Assembly: GCA_964482435.1 (NCBI GenBank)
Contig: CAYZXL010000003.1
Span: 62,001 to 126,000, forward strand
Direction of reading: 5' to 3'
DNA from: CAYZXL01 sp964482435
GTDB taxonomy: Bacteria > Auribacterota > JABMQX01
DNA length: 64,000 nucleotides
Part shown: positions 42,831-50,954 of the stretch, in pieces
Numbering within the stretch: the first letter of the stretch is position 1
Layout of the letters: every line of letters starts with the position of its first letter
The notes under the pieces: generated by a model
The model's database searches: none
The model's input: only the letters and a program-made list of their open reading frames with translations
What the model was told of the DNA's origin: nothing
Translations under genes and position numbers: made by a program

Positions 42831-42980
42831 CGACAGGATTTACACGATGGCCGGGATCTGAAAGGGAAGGCGCCAAGCTGCCCCGCCTTCGCGGGGTCGC
42901 CCGGCCACGACCAAAACTCATAAAACCCCGCCTTCGGCGGGGGAGTTACAGAATCCTGGACATCCTGTTCATCCTGTCAA
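42831..42980. repeat. Paired ACAGGAT-type repeat, copy 3
   Basis: Forward unit CGACAGGATTTACACGATGG (42831-42850) and inverse unit GAATCCTGGACATCCTGTTC plus ATCCTGTCAA (42951-42980) enclose the two GC hairpins. Confidence 0.65.
42926..42942. repeat. Three-base-loop palindrome CCCCGCC-TTC-GGCGGGG
   Basis: Perfect 7-bp stem with TTC loop; a partner of the hairpins at 54732-54750 and 59297-59313. Confidence 0.7.
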
Positions 42981-43102
42981 AGAAAAATACCTCATTGAAT
43001 TCATGAACCAGAGCACTTAGTCGTAGGAAACTCCTGGCCGCGAATCCCCGCCGCGGCCGCCGGAGAGTGCGTATCGGCACGAACTCAAGACGAGAGGTCT
43101 TT

Positions 43103-44134
43103 GTGGTAAAAGCGGTCGCCTTGCTATCGGGCGGACTGGACAGCCGCCTGGCAATAAAAGTTGTCAAGCAGCAAGGGATTGACGTGCACGCGGTCAATTA
43201 CGTCACGTGTTTTTGCACGTGTACGGCGAGGGGGAGCTGCAAACTGGAGGCCCGCCGCGCCTGCGAGCAACTGGACGTCCCATTGAAAGTTTTCGTGATA
43301 AGCAAAGAGTTTATCGAGGTCGTCAAGCATCCGATGCATGGGTACGGCAAGAACATGAACCCATGCATTGATTGCCGGATTCTGATGTTTCGCATGGCAA
43401 AGGGATACATGAAGGAAATCGAAGCATCCTTCCTCATCACCGGGGAGGTTCTTGGGCAGAGGCCGATGTCTCAGAGGCGGGATGCCATGCAGTTGATTGA
43501 CAGGGAAGCGGGGGTCGAGGGGCTTGTCCTGCGACCTCTCAGCGCGAAGCATCTCCCGATGTCGCTGCCGGAGCGCGAAGGATGGGTTGACCGGGAGAGG
43601 CTTTTGTCCATAAAAGGACGGTCCAGGAAGGAGCAAATCAGCCTCGCCGAATCATACGGAATCACTGATTATCCCTGTGCCGGCGGAGGATGTTTGTTGA
43701 CGAATGAGGGGTTCGCAGACAAGGTCCGAGACCTCATCGCTCATAAGGATGCAGACCTTAACGACATGGTTCTTCTGAAAGTCGGAAGGCATTTCCGCCT
43801 TCCTCATCGCGGCAAGGCCGTCGTCGGGAGGGATAAGGGTGAAAACCTTCGGATACTCAACCTCGCCAGAGAGGGCGATGTCATTTTCCGGCCGCACGGC
43901 GCTTTGCCGGTTCCGACTGCGTTGCTGAGGGATTCGGATTCCGCCGGTGGAGCGAACGCGTGGGCAAACGAAGAAGAAATCGCCATCACCGCCGATTTGT
44001 GCGTTTCTCATTCGAAGCTGCGGACCGAACCTTACGTCGAAATTGAGTGCTACCGGTGCGAATCCCCATCGGAGATGAGGGTCATCCAGGCTAAAGCGAT
44101 GCCCCGGGAAAGGGTTGACGCTCTCAGAATCTGA
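43103..44134 (+). CDS. ThiI-like PP-loop (adenine nucleotide alpha hydrolase) protein
   Basis: 343 residues from the GTG at 43103, chosen because VKAVALLSGGLDSRLAIKV puts the PP-loop SGGLDS at the very N-terminus and AGAGG lies upstream. Cys clusters at CFCTCTARGSC and CIDCR may bind metal or relay sulfur; GEVLGQRPMSQR follows as in ThiI and MnmA-type enzymes. The C-terminal part (LLKVGRHFRLPHRGKAVVG, LREGDV-like NLAREGDVIF) resembles the NFACT/DUF814-associated extension found in such proteins. There is no THUMP domain. It likely activates a target with ATP for sulfur transfer, perhaps in tRNA thiolation, but substrate is unknown. Confidence 0.7.
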   Translation: MVKAVALLSGGLDSRLAIKVVKQQGIDVHAVNYVTCFCTCTARGSCKLEARRACEQLDVPLKVFVISKEFIEVVKHPMHGYGKNMNPCIDCRILMFRMAKGYMKEIEASFLITGEVLGQRPMSQRRDAMQLIDREAGVEGLVLRPLSAKHLPMSLPEREGWVDRERLLSIKGRSRKEQISLAESYGITDYPCAGGGCLLTNEGFADKVRDLIAHKDADLNDMVLLKVGRHFRLPHRGKAVVGRDKGENLRILNLAREGDVIFRPHGALPVPTALLRDSDSAGGANAWANEEEIAITADLCVSHSKLRTEPYVEIECYRCESPSEMRVIQAKAMPRERVDALRI

Positions 44135-44196
44135 GCCGGGCGCAGCACGGCAGGCGCACAAGAATTTCTGAGTTGCGCGACGGACGGAGACAACGG

Positions 44197-44811
44197 ATGG
44201 ACCAGAAGCGGCCGAGCCGAAGAGCGGTAGTTTTTCGCATCACACGTCGCGGGCTTCTCCTGAGGGCCGGCCTGGCGGTGGCGCTGGTCGCGGCTGTGTG
44301 CGTGGTGGCGATGATTGTTAAAGCTCCGAAGCGAGATGTATTCGGCCTCGGGCCGCGGTACGTGCCGAGCCTCCTTCCGGTCTCTCTCGAAGGAGGATGG
44401 GTCTCGTCCGAGTTTGGGATAAGGACCGACCCGATCGCCGGGAACAGGAGAATGCACGAAGGGATTGACCTTGCCGTGGATGAGGGAGTTCCGGTCAAAG
44501 CGGCAGCCAGCGGCAGAGTCGTATTTGCCGGGGGCGGCGGCGGATATGGTAACCTGGTAAGAATTGACCACGGCAACGGAATTGAGACGCGGTACGCACA
44601 CAATTCAGTCCTGAAGGTCAGCACGAGACAACTGGTGACAAAAGGGCAGGTCATCGCGCTTGCCGGACACACCGGGCGTGTCAAAGGAAACCCCGGCGAC
44701 CACCTCCACTACGAGGTCAGGGTGAAGGGCAAGCCGATCAATCCCAGGGACTATCTTCCCCCGTTTGTGGAAGGAGGGCGCGGAAGAACGTCAGGGCCGC
44801 CCGGTCCGTAA
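44197..44811 (+). CDS. M23-family (LytM-type) metallopeptidase
   Basis: 204 residues from the ATG at 44197. A membrane anchor (AGLAVALVAAVCVVAMIV) is followed by the peptidase: GWVSSEFGIRTDPI, MHEGIDLAVDEGVPV with zinc ligands His and Asp, ASGRVVFAGGGGGYGNLVRI, and HLHYEVRVKGKPINPRDYL with the H-x-H pair. All metal ligands are present. These enzymes cut peptide cross-links in peptidoglycan or serve as divisome activators; the length is minimal (no coiled coil), so it may be an independent hydrolase facing the periplasm. It follows the PP-loop gene by 62 bases. Confidence 0.9.
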   Translation: MDQKRPSRRAVVFRITRRGLLLRAGLAVALVAAVCVVAMIVKAPKRDVFGLGPRYVPSLLPVSLEGGWVSSEFGIRTDPIAGNRRMHEGIDLAVDEGVPVKAAASGRVVFAGGGGGYGNLVRIDHGNGIETRYAHNSVLKVSTRQLVTKGQVIALAGHTGRVKGNPGDHLHYEVRVKGKPINPRDYLPPFVEGGRGRTSGPPGP

Positions 44812-45127
44812 AGAAATCGGCCCCCGTGCAGCGTCCAATCGCAGCAGAAGAACTTCCGGTCTGTTAAGTGGTGCGATTATCAATTCGATTACGTGTTTTT
44901 CTATGACAGGATGAACAGGATAGACACGATTCTGTGAAGCCTGTTTGTCCGTTTTCGGTTTCATGTGTTTCGGTCCGTGGCCGTGGAAGTCCCCAACGCC
45001 GAGGGCGCCGCAAAGACGTAGTAGCTTCGTGCCCTCCCCTTAAAATCCCGGCCATCCTGTATATCCTGTCAAAAAATCCTCGCCTTTGGCGCGGGTGGTG
45101 CGCAAGGCGAGACGAGGGGATGACCGC
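44812..45127. other. Intergenic region, 316 bases, mostly a paired repeat
   Basis: Between the M23 gene and der. Contains the fourth paired ACAGGAT-type repeat and little else. Confidence 0.6.
44905..45076. repeat. Paired ACAGGAT-type repeat, copy 4
   Basis: Forward unit GACAGGATGAACAGGATAGA (44905-44924, continuing CACGATT) and inverse unit GCCATCCTGTATATCCTGTC (45051-45070) then AAAAAA. The paired ends flank a ~120-base interior with no gene. Confidence 0.7.
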
Positions 45128-46507
45128 ATGGACGGGAAAAGAATGTCGCCGCAGTCCACTGGAAACGTTATTGCCATCGTCGGGCGACCGAACGTCGGCA
45201 AGTCGTCGCTGTTCAATCGAATCTTGGGAAAAAGGGTTGCCATTGTAGAAAAGCACAGCGGCACGACGAGAGACCGCCTCCGCGAGAAGACGACCTGGAA
45301 GGATGTCCCTTTCGAGCTTGTGGACACCGGCGGAATCGTTACCGACCCGAAAGAGGAGCTCGCCAGATTGGTCAAGTTCCAGGCAGAGGTTGCTATTTCA
45401 GAAGCGTCAGTCATCCTTTTCGTGGTGGACGTGTCGGAGGGCTTGACTCCTCTCGACATCGAAATAGCCGGAATACTCCGGAAAGCCGGCCAGAAAAAGG
45501 TCATCGTAGTCGTGAACAAGTGCGACTCCGTGGCACGCATGGAATCGGCGCCGGAATTTTATTCGCTGGGCTTCGAGAAGGTCATTGGGGCATCGGCGGT
45601 GCACGGCCTCGGAATCAACTACCTCCTCGACGAGGCAGTCGCTGGCTTGCCCGGGGAAACCGGGGAGGAAAGAGAGGCTGCGCTCCGGATTGCGGTAATC
45701 GGGCAGCCGAACGTCGGGAAGTCAACCTTCATCAACTTCATCCTCGGAGAAGACCGCCTGATCGTCCATGATACCCCTGGCACCACCCGGGACTCCATAG
45801 ACGTCCTCTGCGAGACCGAAGACGGCGAGAAGATTATCTTCATAGACACCGCCGGCATCCGAAGAAAAAGGAGCATGTCCCGGCCCATCGAAAAACTCGG
45901 TTCGCTTCGGGCGGAAAGGTCTATCGGGAATTGCGACGTTGCGGTTCTGATGCTCGACGCCACGAAAGGACCAACGACGGGCGATGCGCGAATCGCCCAC
46001 ATCGTCCAGGAAGAACACAAAGGCTGCGTTTTGGTCACGAACAAATGGGACCTCGTGGAACAGACGCCGCAAGAAGAGGCTGCGGAGTCTGTTTATGAAA
46101 AGCTTCCATTTCTTTCGCATTGTCCGATTGTTTTCACGGTCGCCACGATGGGAAAGGGTGTCGTCAGGACGCTTCAGGCAGCGCGAGAAGTCCACCGCGA
46201 ATCCATGACGAGAATTCCCACCCCGGTTCTGAACGACCTCTTGCGAGAAGCCCTTCAGGATCAGCCTCCTCCGCTCGTGCGATCCGCAAACATAGCGGCG
46301 CGAAAGGGCGCGCCACCGGCCCGACCGCGAAGGCTGAAAATCTATTACGCGACTCAGACGGGCGTGGCGCCGCCGCAGTTTCGGCTTTTCGCCAACAATG
46401 CGGACCTTGCCACGAAAACCTACGTCAGCTACCTGACAAATCGCATCCGCTCGTCCTTTCCTTTCCCCGGCAGCCCTATCCTACTGAGCCTGAGAAGTCG
46501 GACGTGA
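45128..46507 (+). CDS. der: Ribosome-associated GTPase Der (EngA)
   Basis: 459 residues from the ATG at 45128 with GAGGGG upstream. Two tandem GTPase domains are complete: first IVGRPNVGKSSLFNRI, DTGG, VNKCDS; second VIGQPNVGKSTFINFI, DTPGTTRDS, DTAGIRRK, TNKWDLV. The C-terminal KH-like domain ends KIYYATQTGVAPPQFRLFAN. Der is essential for 50S subunit maturation. Its C-terminal ~20 residues beyond the KH domain (GSPILLSLRSRT) differ from the usual charged ending. It is separated from the following gene by 448 bases. Confidence 0.96.
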   Translation: MDGKRMSPQSTGNVIAIVGRPNVGKSSLFNRILGKRVAIVEKHSGTTRDRLREKTTWKDVPFELVDTGGIVTDPKEELARLVKFQAEVAISEASVILFVVDVSEGLTPLDIEIAGILRKAGQKKVIVVVNKCDSVARMESAPEFYSLGFEKVIGASAVHGLGINYLLDEAVAGLPGETGEEREAALRIAVIGQPNVGKSTFINFILGEDRLIVHDTPGTTRDSIDVLCETEDGEKIIFIDTAGIRRKRSMSRPIEKLGSLRAERSIGNCDVAVLMLDATKGPTTGDARIAHIVQEEHKGCVLVTNKWDLVEQTPQEEAAESVYEKLPFLSHCPIVFTVATMGKGVVRTLQAAREVHRESMTRIPTPVLNDLLREALQDQPPPLVRSANIAARKGAPPARPRRLKIYYATQTGVAPPQFRLFANNADLATKTYVSYLTNRIRSSFPFPGSPILLSLRSRT

Positions 46508-46955
46508 CGGAGTACCACGCATAGAGGGGCGTGGACAATTTTGAACGGCGCCCGCAGATTCATCGGGAGCAAGCTCCGAGAACCGCCCGCAGACTCCGAT
46601 AATTCAAGACCTTTGCCCACGAAAAGCGGACGTTGGTAGCGCCGCCCGCGCCACATCGGTAGAAGCCTACCTGCCAGACCGGCAGAATAACGCTCAAACG
46701 ACCTCGCATATCGCAAACGACTGAGTGCTGGTCTCTTTCACCGCCGCCTCGCGTGCAGTTTGACGCTCACGGAGCAGCGGCCGAGCCTCGAGGGGGCTGC
46801 CCTGCGTCTTTTTCCCCAAGAGACGCCCCTGCACGGCACAAGGCTTGCTTTACAAAAAGCGTCAGTCTCATTCGCCCTCTCGCTACGGAGACGGCCCGCC
46901 AGGACAAACCGAACGCGGACCAAGAGCACGACAATCTAAGGAGGTTCTGGACCAA
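46508..46955. other. Intergenic region, 448 bases
   Basis: No gene or clear promoter found; GC-rich with overlapping short frames. AAGGAGG (46938-46944) is the ribosome binding site of the next gene. Confidence 0.5.
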
Positions 46956-47927
46956 ATGGAACGTTTGGAACGGCAGGAGGGAAACCGAGTCACGAAAGGG
47001 ATTATCTTCGCGGCAGATGGCGCGGAAGAGCTGCATCCGGCAACACAGGTCCTGGCAAAGGGGCTGATGCCGGTGTATGACAAGCCAATGGTTTACTATC
47101 CCCTTTCGACTCTGATGCTCGCCGGGATCAAGGACATTCTCATCGTTTGCGAACCTCGAAGCCTGATGAGTTTCATGGAGCTGCTCGGGAATGGTTCTCG
47201 CCTGGGAATCAGCATATCCTACGCGGAGCAATCCAGGGACAAAGGCCCCGGCGACGTTTTTCTGGCTGCCGAACGCTTTATCGGCGAAGACCCGGTGTGC
47301 CTCATCCTCGCAGACAGCATTTTCTGCGGCAACCTGAGCTCTCTTCGCGACGCCCTTCAGGTCGAGGAAGGAGCGACAATCTTCGCCGCCGACGCTAAGG
47401 CAAACGAGGGACACGCGGTTGTAGAATTCGATGGCAATGGAAAGGCGATAAGCCTGCACGAAGGCCCCGGCAGAAAGCAGACCGGCTGGGCCGTCCCGGG
47501 ACTGTACATGTACGACAACAGGGTCCTCGAGATCGCCGAGCTTTTGGCGCGTATGACCGACGAGCACATGAGTGTTATGGACGTGAACCGACAATATCTG
47601 CTCCGGGGCCGCTTGAAGGTTCGCAAGCTCCCGCGGGATATCGCATGGCTGGAGGCGGGCACCGAGACGGCGCTTCTGGAAGCAGCGAATTTCGTCGCCA
47701 AGTGGGAAAAGCGAACGGGTGTCAAGACGGGATGCATCGAGGAGGCTGCCTTTCAGAGCGGATACATCGCCGGCGAAAGGCTGGAGATTCTGATTCGCGA
47801 GCTTCCGGAAAGCAGTTACCGGGATTATCTTGTCCGTGCAACGGGGAAGGTCCTGCAAGACAGGCGCAAAGGGGCGGGGAAATCCATCCTTGAATCTTCG
47901 GTAGCAGTCACAGGCGGGGCGAGGTGA
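46956..47927 (+). CDS. RmlA-like nucleotidyltransferase homologue with altered active site
   Basis: 323 residues. The overall frame follows glucose-1-phosphate thymidylyltransferase (RmlA) closely: MPVYDKPMVYYPLSTLMLAG, ELLGNGSRLGISISYAEQS, AERFIGEDPVCLILADSIF, VPGLYMYDNRVLEIAEL, DVNRQYLLRGRLKVRKLP. Catalytic positions are changed. The nucleotide loop GGxGTR is AADGAEE (Gly lost, the catalytic Arg replaced by Glu), the EKP lysine is HEGP, and WLDTG is WLEAG. The Asp of GDN is kept as ADS. It is therefore probably inactive as a dTDP-sugar synthase and may be a regulatory or binding paralogue. No rml or nucleotide-sugar genes are adjacent. Confidence 0.75.
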   Translation: MERLERQEGNRVTKGIIFAADGAEELHPATQVLAKGLMPVYDKPMVYYPLSTLMLAGIKDILIVCEPRSLMSFMELLGNGSRLGISISYAEQSRDKGPGDVFLAAERFIGEDPVCLILADSIFCGNLSSLRDALQVEEGATIFAADAKANEGHAVVEFDGNGKAISLHEGPGRKQTGWAVPGLYMYDNRVLEIAELLARMTDEHMSVMDVNRQYLLRGRLKVRKLPRDIAWLEAGTETALLEAANFVAKWEKRTGVKTGCIEEAAFQSGYIAGERLEILIRELPESSYRDYLVRATGKVLQDRRKGAGKSILESSVAVTGGAR

Positions 47928-47969
47928 TTTTGACAACGACTGCTTGAAAGCGGACGGGCTGATCATCGG

Positions 47970-48308
47970 CTACGGCAGGACGTGTCCTTTTTCTCCGGCG
48001 AGGCTGCATACCGGGTCTTCGCCAACGGCGCCGTACGTGTAGGTCCCACCCGCGGGACATGATGGAGCACCAGCCTTCAAGAGAGAATTCACCTCGTCCA
48101 CGTCAACCTCCTCTCCCTGCGCTTTGTGATTCATCAAAGCCCACTGCTCTTTGGCCCCCTCGATGATCCTGAGGTTATCAATGCAGAGGTTCTTCTGGGC
48201 GTCGGCTCGGGCTTTGATGAAAGTCGGGATTGCCAGGGTGGCAAGCAGGCCGATCACGAGGACCACGATCATAATCTCAACGAGCGTGAAGCCGCGATTC
48301 GACTGCAC
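47970..48308 (-). CDS. Type IV pilin / type II pseudopilin, second copy
   Basis: 112 residues from GTG 48308, chosen because AAGGAG lies eight bases upstream and the leader MQSNRG then ends in the prepilin-peptidase Gly. Mature N-terminus FTLVEIMIVVLVIGLLATLA carries Glu5 and the hydrophobic assembly helix. The short C-terminal part holds two Cys and the segment GGTYTYGAVGEDPVCSLAGE. About 55% similar to the pseudopilin at 48472-48801, so probably a tandem duplication with a role as minor subunit. Cleavage would need PilD, not in the window. Confidence 0.88.
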   Translation of the reverse strand: MQSNRGFTLVEIMIVVLVIGLLATLAIPTFIKARADAQKNLCIDNLRIIEGAKEQWALMNHKAQGEEVDVDEVNSLLKAGAPSCPAGGTYTYGAVGEDPVCSLAGEKGHVLP

Positions 48309-48410
48309 TCCTCCATCTCCTTGTCGAGTGGATGTCACGGATTCCCCCCATCAGTGCGGATGCTCACTGCCTTCACTCGTCTCTGCCAGTGCACCGGGCA
48401 ACGCCACAGC

Positions 48411-48442
48411 AAGGGGGATGAGACGCAGCTCCCATCCCCCTT
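48411..48442 (-). promoter_or_regulatory. Hairpin between the two pseudopilin genes
   Basis: AAGGGGGATG (48411-48420) pairs perfectly with CATCCCCCTT (48433-48442) around a 12-base loop. There is no T-run, so it is more likely a processing or stability element allowing higher levels of the first pseudopilin than of the second. Confidence 0.7.
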
Positions 48443-48471
48443 CAGGGCACCACTGGCGCGGAACAATTTCG

Positions 48472-48801
48472 TTACGGCAATACGTGCAGCGCGACGCTGC
48501 AAGTCGGGTCGGCGCTCACAGCTCCGTATGTGTACGTCCCGCTGGCAGGGCAGTCCGGAGTGCCGCCCTTGATATAGGCGTCGACTTCTGCCTGGACGAT
48601 GGCATCCCCGGTGACCTTCTTGTTGGCCAGCGCCCACTGTTCCTTTGCCGCGTCAATCTGCCTGAGGTTGTTGATGCAGGCATTCTTCTGGGATTCCGTT
48701 CTTGCCTTGATAAAGCTCGGAATCGCGATTGCGGCCAGGAGACCGATGATTGCCACGACAATCATGATCTCGACGAGCGTGAACCCTTTTCGTCCTCTCA
48801 T
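48472..48801 (-). CDS. Type IV pilin / type II pseudopilin, first copy
   Basis: 109 residues with a six-residue leader MRGRKG and mature start FTLVEIMIVVAIIGLLAAIA (Glu5 present). Then SFIKARTESQKNACINNLRQ, DAAKEQWALANKK and a tail GTYTYGAVSADPTCSVALH. This compact form with a TYTYGAV tail and two Cys is characteristic of Verrucomicrobia, Lentisphaerae, planctomycetes and neighbours. AAAGGAGGGA precedes the ATG. A candidate sigma-54 promoter lies about 70 bases upstream of its likely start region. Confidence 0.92.
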   Translation of the reverse strand: MRGRKGFTLVEIMIVVAIIGLLAAIAIPSFIKARTESQKNACINNLRQIDAAKEQWALANKKVTGDAIVQAEVDAYIKGGTPDCPASGTYTYGAVSADPTCSVALHVLP

Positions 48802-48884
48802 CCTCTGTCCCTCCTTTTTGTGTTAGTTTTCCCGGCGGTAAGGTTTTGTACGTATTCCAGACCGCTCTTTGCGTAGGGAGGGAG

Positions 48885-48900
48885 TACAACTTCTGTGCCA
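48885..48900 (-). promoter_or_regulatory. Candidate sigma-54 promoter of the pseudopilin pair
   Basis: Reverse strand TGGCAC-AGAAG-TTGTA fits the -24/-12 element TGGCAC-N5-TTGCA with one change (GT instead of GC at -12). The expected start near 48873 gives a ~70-base leader to the first pseudopilin. A PilS/PilR-like kinase and sigma-54 activator lie just upstream in the same locus. Confidence 0.6.
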
Positions 48901-49139
48901 GGTGTAGGCTTCATGCTTCTTCTTCGTAACTCGCTCTTGCCGGGGTGCTTAGGTCCTGCCACGCGCTTATACCCAACCGACCCTCTTTCTCATCGTTGAA
49001 AAAGAAGAGCCATTGGCTTTCTCAGAACTAATATGGGGCAACTCGTCTCCGAGCGGGCCAAGTCCACCCTGGTAACGCGTGTGGCTACGGCTCACTGGTG
49101 AGCCCAGGGCTGTTGTCTTGGCGCCAGGCCGGAAGTAAC

Positions 49140-49259
49140 GCCGCCGTGCCGGCGGCAGTCGTGAGGGCGTCCCGCCCTCACATTAGAACCACCGCCTTTC
49201 ATCCCGCCCAAATCGAACCGTGGGCAAGATGCCCCCGAGACAGCCGGCAAGATGCCGGC
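49140..49259. repeat. Cluster of four five-base-loop palindromes
   Basis: GCCGCC-GTGCC-GGCGGC (49140-49156), GTGAGGGC-GTCCC-GCCCTCAC (49161-49181), GGGC-AAGAT-GCCC (49222-49234) and GCCGGC-AAGAT-GCCGGC (49243-49259). Loops agree with those at 40839 and 40861 while the stems differ but remain fully complementary. Confidence 0.8.
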
Positions 49260-49499
49260 GTTACAGAGAGACGCTCCCCACTGGACCTTGTCCCAGCACT
49301 CCCCGTCACGAGCAAATCCCCGCAACATCTCCCACTCAAACTTAGCCGCAGCCCTGGTAACGCCACTCGACGGAGGCGACACCTCGCAGCGCAAAGAGGC
49401 AGAAAATCGCGGCGGGGGCGATTTGATGATGGAGATGCCCCTTGGGCAGGGCGTGTTTCGGTTCTCCCTGTAGGAGCGGAGGAAAATGCCGTCAGCGGG

Positions 49500-50849
49500 T
49501 CAGAATTCACGAATGTCGAGGCCACTTAGCTTTCGGTAGAGAGAAGGGATGCTGATCCCGAGAATCAGAGCGGCTTTCTTCTTGTCGCCCTCAGTCTCCC
49601 TCAAGACATTCTGAATGTGTACGCGCTCGGAATCTCGCACAACGCTTCTCAAGCTGTGATCGCCGCGTCGTGTCGTGGCACAGTGCTCGATAAGTCTGGG
49701 GGGGAGGTCCTCCGGGTTGATGAGCTCGCTTTCGCATAGAGTAGCGGCTCTCTCTAAGACGTTCTCCAGTTCTCTGATGTTGCCGGGCCAATCGTACGCC
49801 ATGAGGAGGTCCAGGGCTTCGGGGCTAACCTTCTTGTCGCCGTTTGCCCGCCTGTTCTGCTGGTTCAGAAAGTGCCTCACAAGGAGAGGAATGTCCTCTT
49901 TCTTTTCCCGAAGAGGTGCGATCTCCACAGGTATCACACTCAGGCGATAGAACAAATCCTCCCTGAACGTCCCGTTCTTCACGCGTGGGGCGAGTTCCTC
50001 ATTTGTGGCGGCGATGACCCTGACGTCAATCTTTTTCTGCCTGGTATCCCCCACCCTCTTGATTTCCTTCTCTTGGAGAACCCTGAGGAGCTTGCTTTGC
50101 ATCGCGGGGCTCATTGAGCCGATTTCGTCGAGGAAAATCGTCCCCCTGTCAGCGGCGACGAAGACTCCCTCCTTGTCCGCGTAAGCCCCCGTAAAGGCGC
50201 CCTTGGCGTGGCCGAAAAGCTCCGATTCTAAGAGTGTCTCGGGAAGGGCAGCACAGTTGATTGGCTCGAAGCGTTTGTCCCTCCGCTTGCTGTTGTAATG
50301 AATTGCCCGGGCGACGAGTTCCTTGCCGGTGCCGCTTTCGCCGTAGATAAGGATGGTGCTTTCCGTGGGAGCGACCTTGCGGATGATGGCAAAGAGGTCC
50401 TGCATCTGCCTGCTTGTGCCGATGAGCTGATGAAAGCTGTACCTCTCCTGGACCTCCTGCTTGAGTCTGCGGTTTTCCTGGATGATGGACCTCTGCTCCA
50501 GCCCTCGCTGGACGAGGAGGCGCAATTCGTCCATCTTGAAAGGCTTGATCACGTATTCGTAGGCGCCCTTCTTCATTGCCTCGATTGCGGTCTGAACCGA
50601 GGCATAAGCGGTCATCATGATGACGACGATGTCCGAGTCAATCTTCTTAATCTGTTCCAGGACCGCAATGCCGTCCAGGGGAATCATCTTGATGTCGGCG
50701 ATTGCCAGGTCAACGCTGTCGGTCCGGATGACGTCGAGTGCCTCCTCGCCGGACAAGGCCGTCAGGACGTCGTACCCCTCCCTCTTCAACATTATGGAGA
50801 GGACGTCGAGAATGCTTTGCTGGTCATCTACGATAAGTATTTTTGCCAT
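49500..50849 (-). CDS. pilR: PilR/NtrC-type sigma-54-dependent response regulator
   Basis: 449 residues from the ATG at 50849. Receiver domain: ILIVDDQQSILDVLS, phosphoacceptor Asp in DLAIADIKM, IKPFKM with the conserved Lys. AAA+ domain: Walker A GESGTGKELVARAI, the sigma-54 contact loop GAFTGA in AKGAFTGAYADKEG, Walker B TIFLDEIGSM, and GNIRELENVLERA. The Fis-type HTH ends KKAALILGISIPSLYRKL. It activates sigma-54 promoters such as the candidate at 48885. PilR is the natural name given the locus, though the target is inference. Confidence 0.88.
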   Translation of the reverse strand: MAKILIVDDQQSILDVLSIMLKREGYDVLTALSGEEALDVIRTDSVDLAIADIKMIPLDGIAVLEQIKKIDSDIVVIMMTAYASVQTAIEAMKKGAYEYVIKPFKMDELRLLVQRGLEQRSIIQENRRLKQEVQERYSFHQLIGTSRQMQDLFAIIRKVAPTESTILIYGESGTGKELVARAIHYNSKRRDKRFEPINCAALPETLLESELFGHAKGAFTGAYADKEGVFVAADRGTIFLDEIGSMSPAMQSKLLRVLQEKEIKRVGDTRQKKIDVRVIAATNEELAPRVKNGTFREDLFYRLSVIPVEIAPLREKKEDIPLLVRHFLNQQNRRANGDKKVSPEALDLLMAYDWPGNIRELENVLERAATLCESELINPEDLPPRLIEHCATTRRGDHSLRSVVRDSERVHIQNVLRETEGDKKKAALILGISIPSLYRKLSGLDIREF

Positions 50850-50954
50850 TTCGATAACGCTCCGAGTGAACCCACGCGCGGCCGCGCGCTGGACGAGGCG
50901 GTCGCAATCATCACCAAATTGCCGCAATTGCGACAGTGAACCTGCATTTGCTTT

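Larger units (their letters stand above)
42488..43102. other. Intergenic region, 615 bases, with repeats and a possible promoter
   Basis: ATGACA (42621)-17-TATCAT (42644) may be a promoter. Two GC hairpins, CCCCGC-CTTC-GCGGGG (42881-42896) and CCCCGCC-TTC-GGCGGGG (42926-42942), lie inside a paired ACAGGAT repeat (42831-42980). No gene. Confidence 0.55.
48802..49499. other. Intergenic region, 698 bases, with promoter and palindrome cluster
   Basis: Between the sigma-54 activator gene and the first pseudopilin. Contains the sigma-54 promoter and the hairpin cluster at 49140-49259. No gene seen. Confidence 0.6.
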
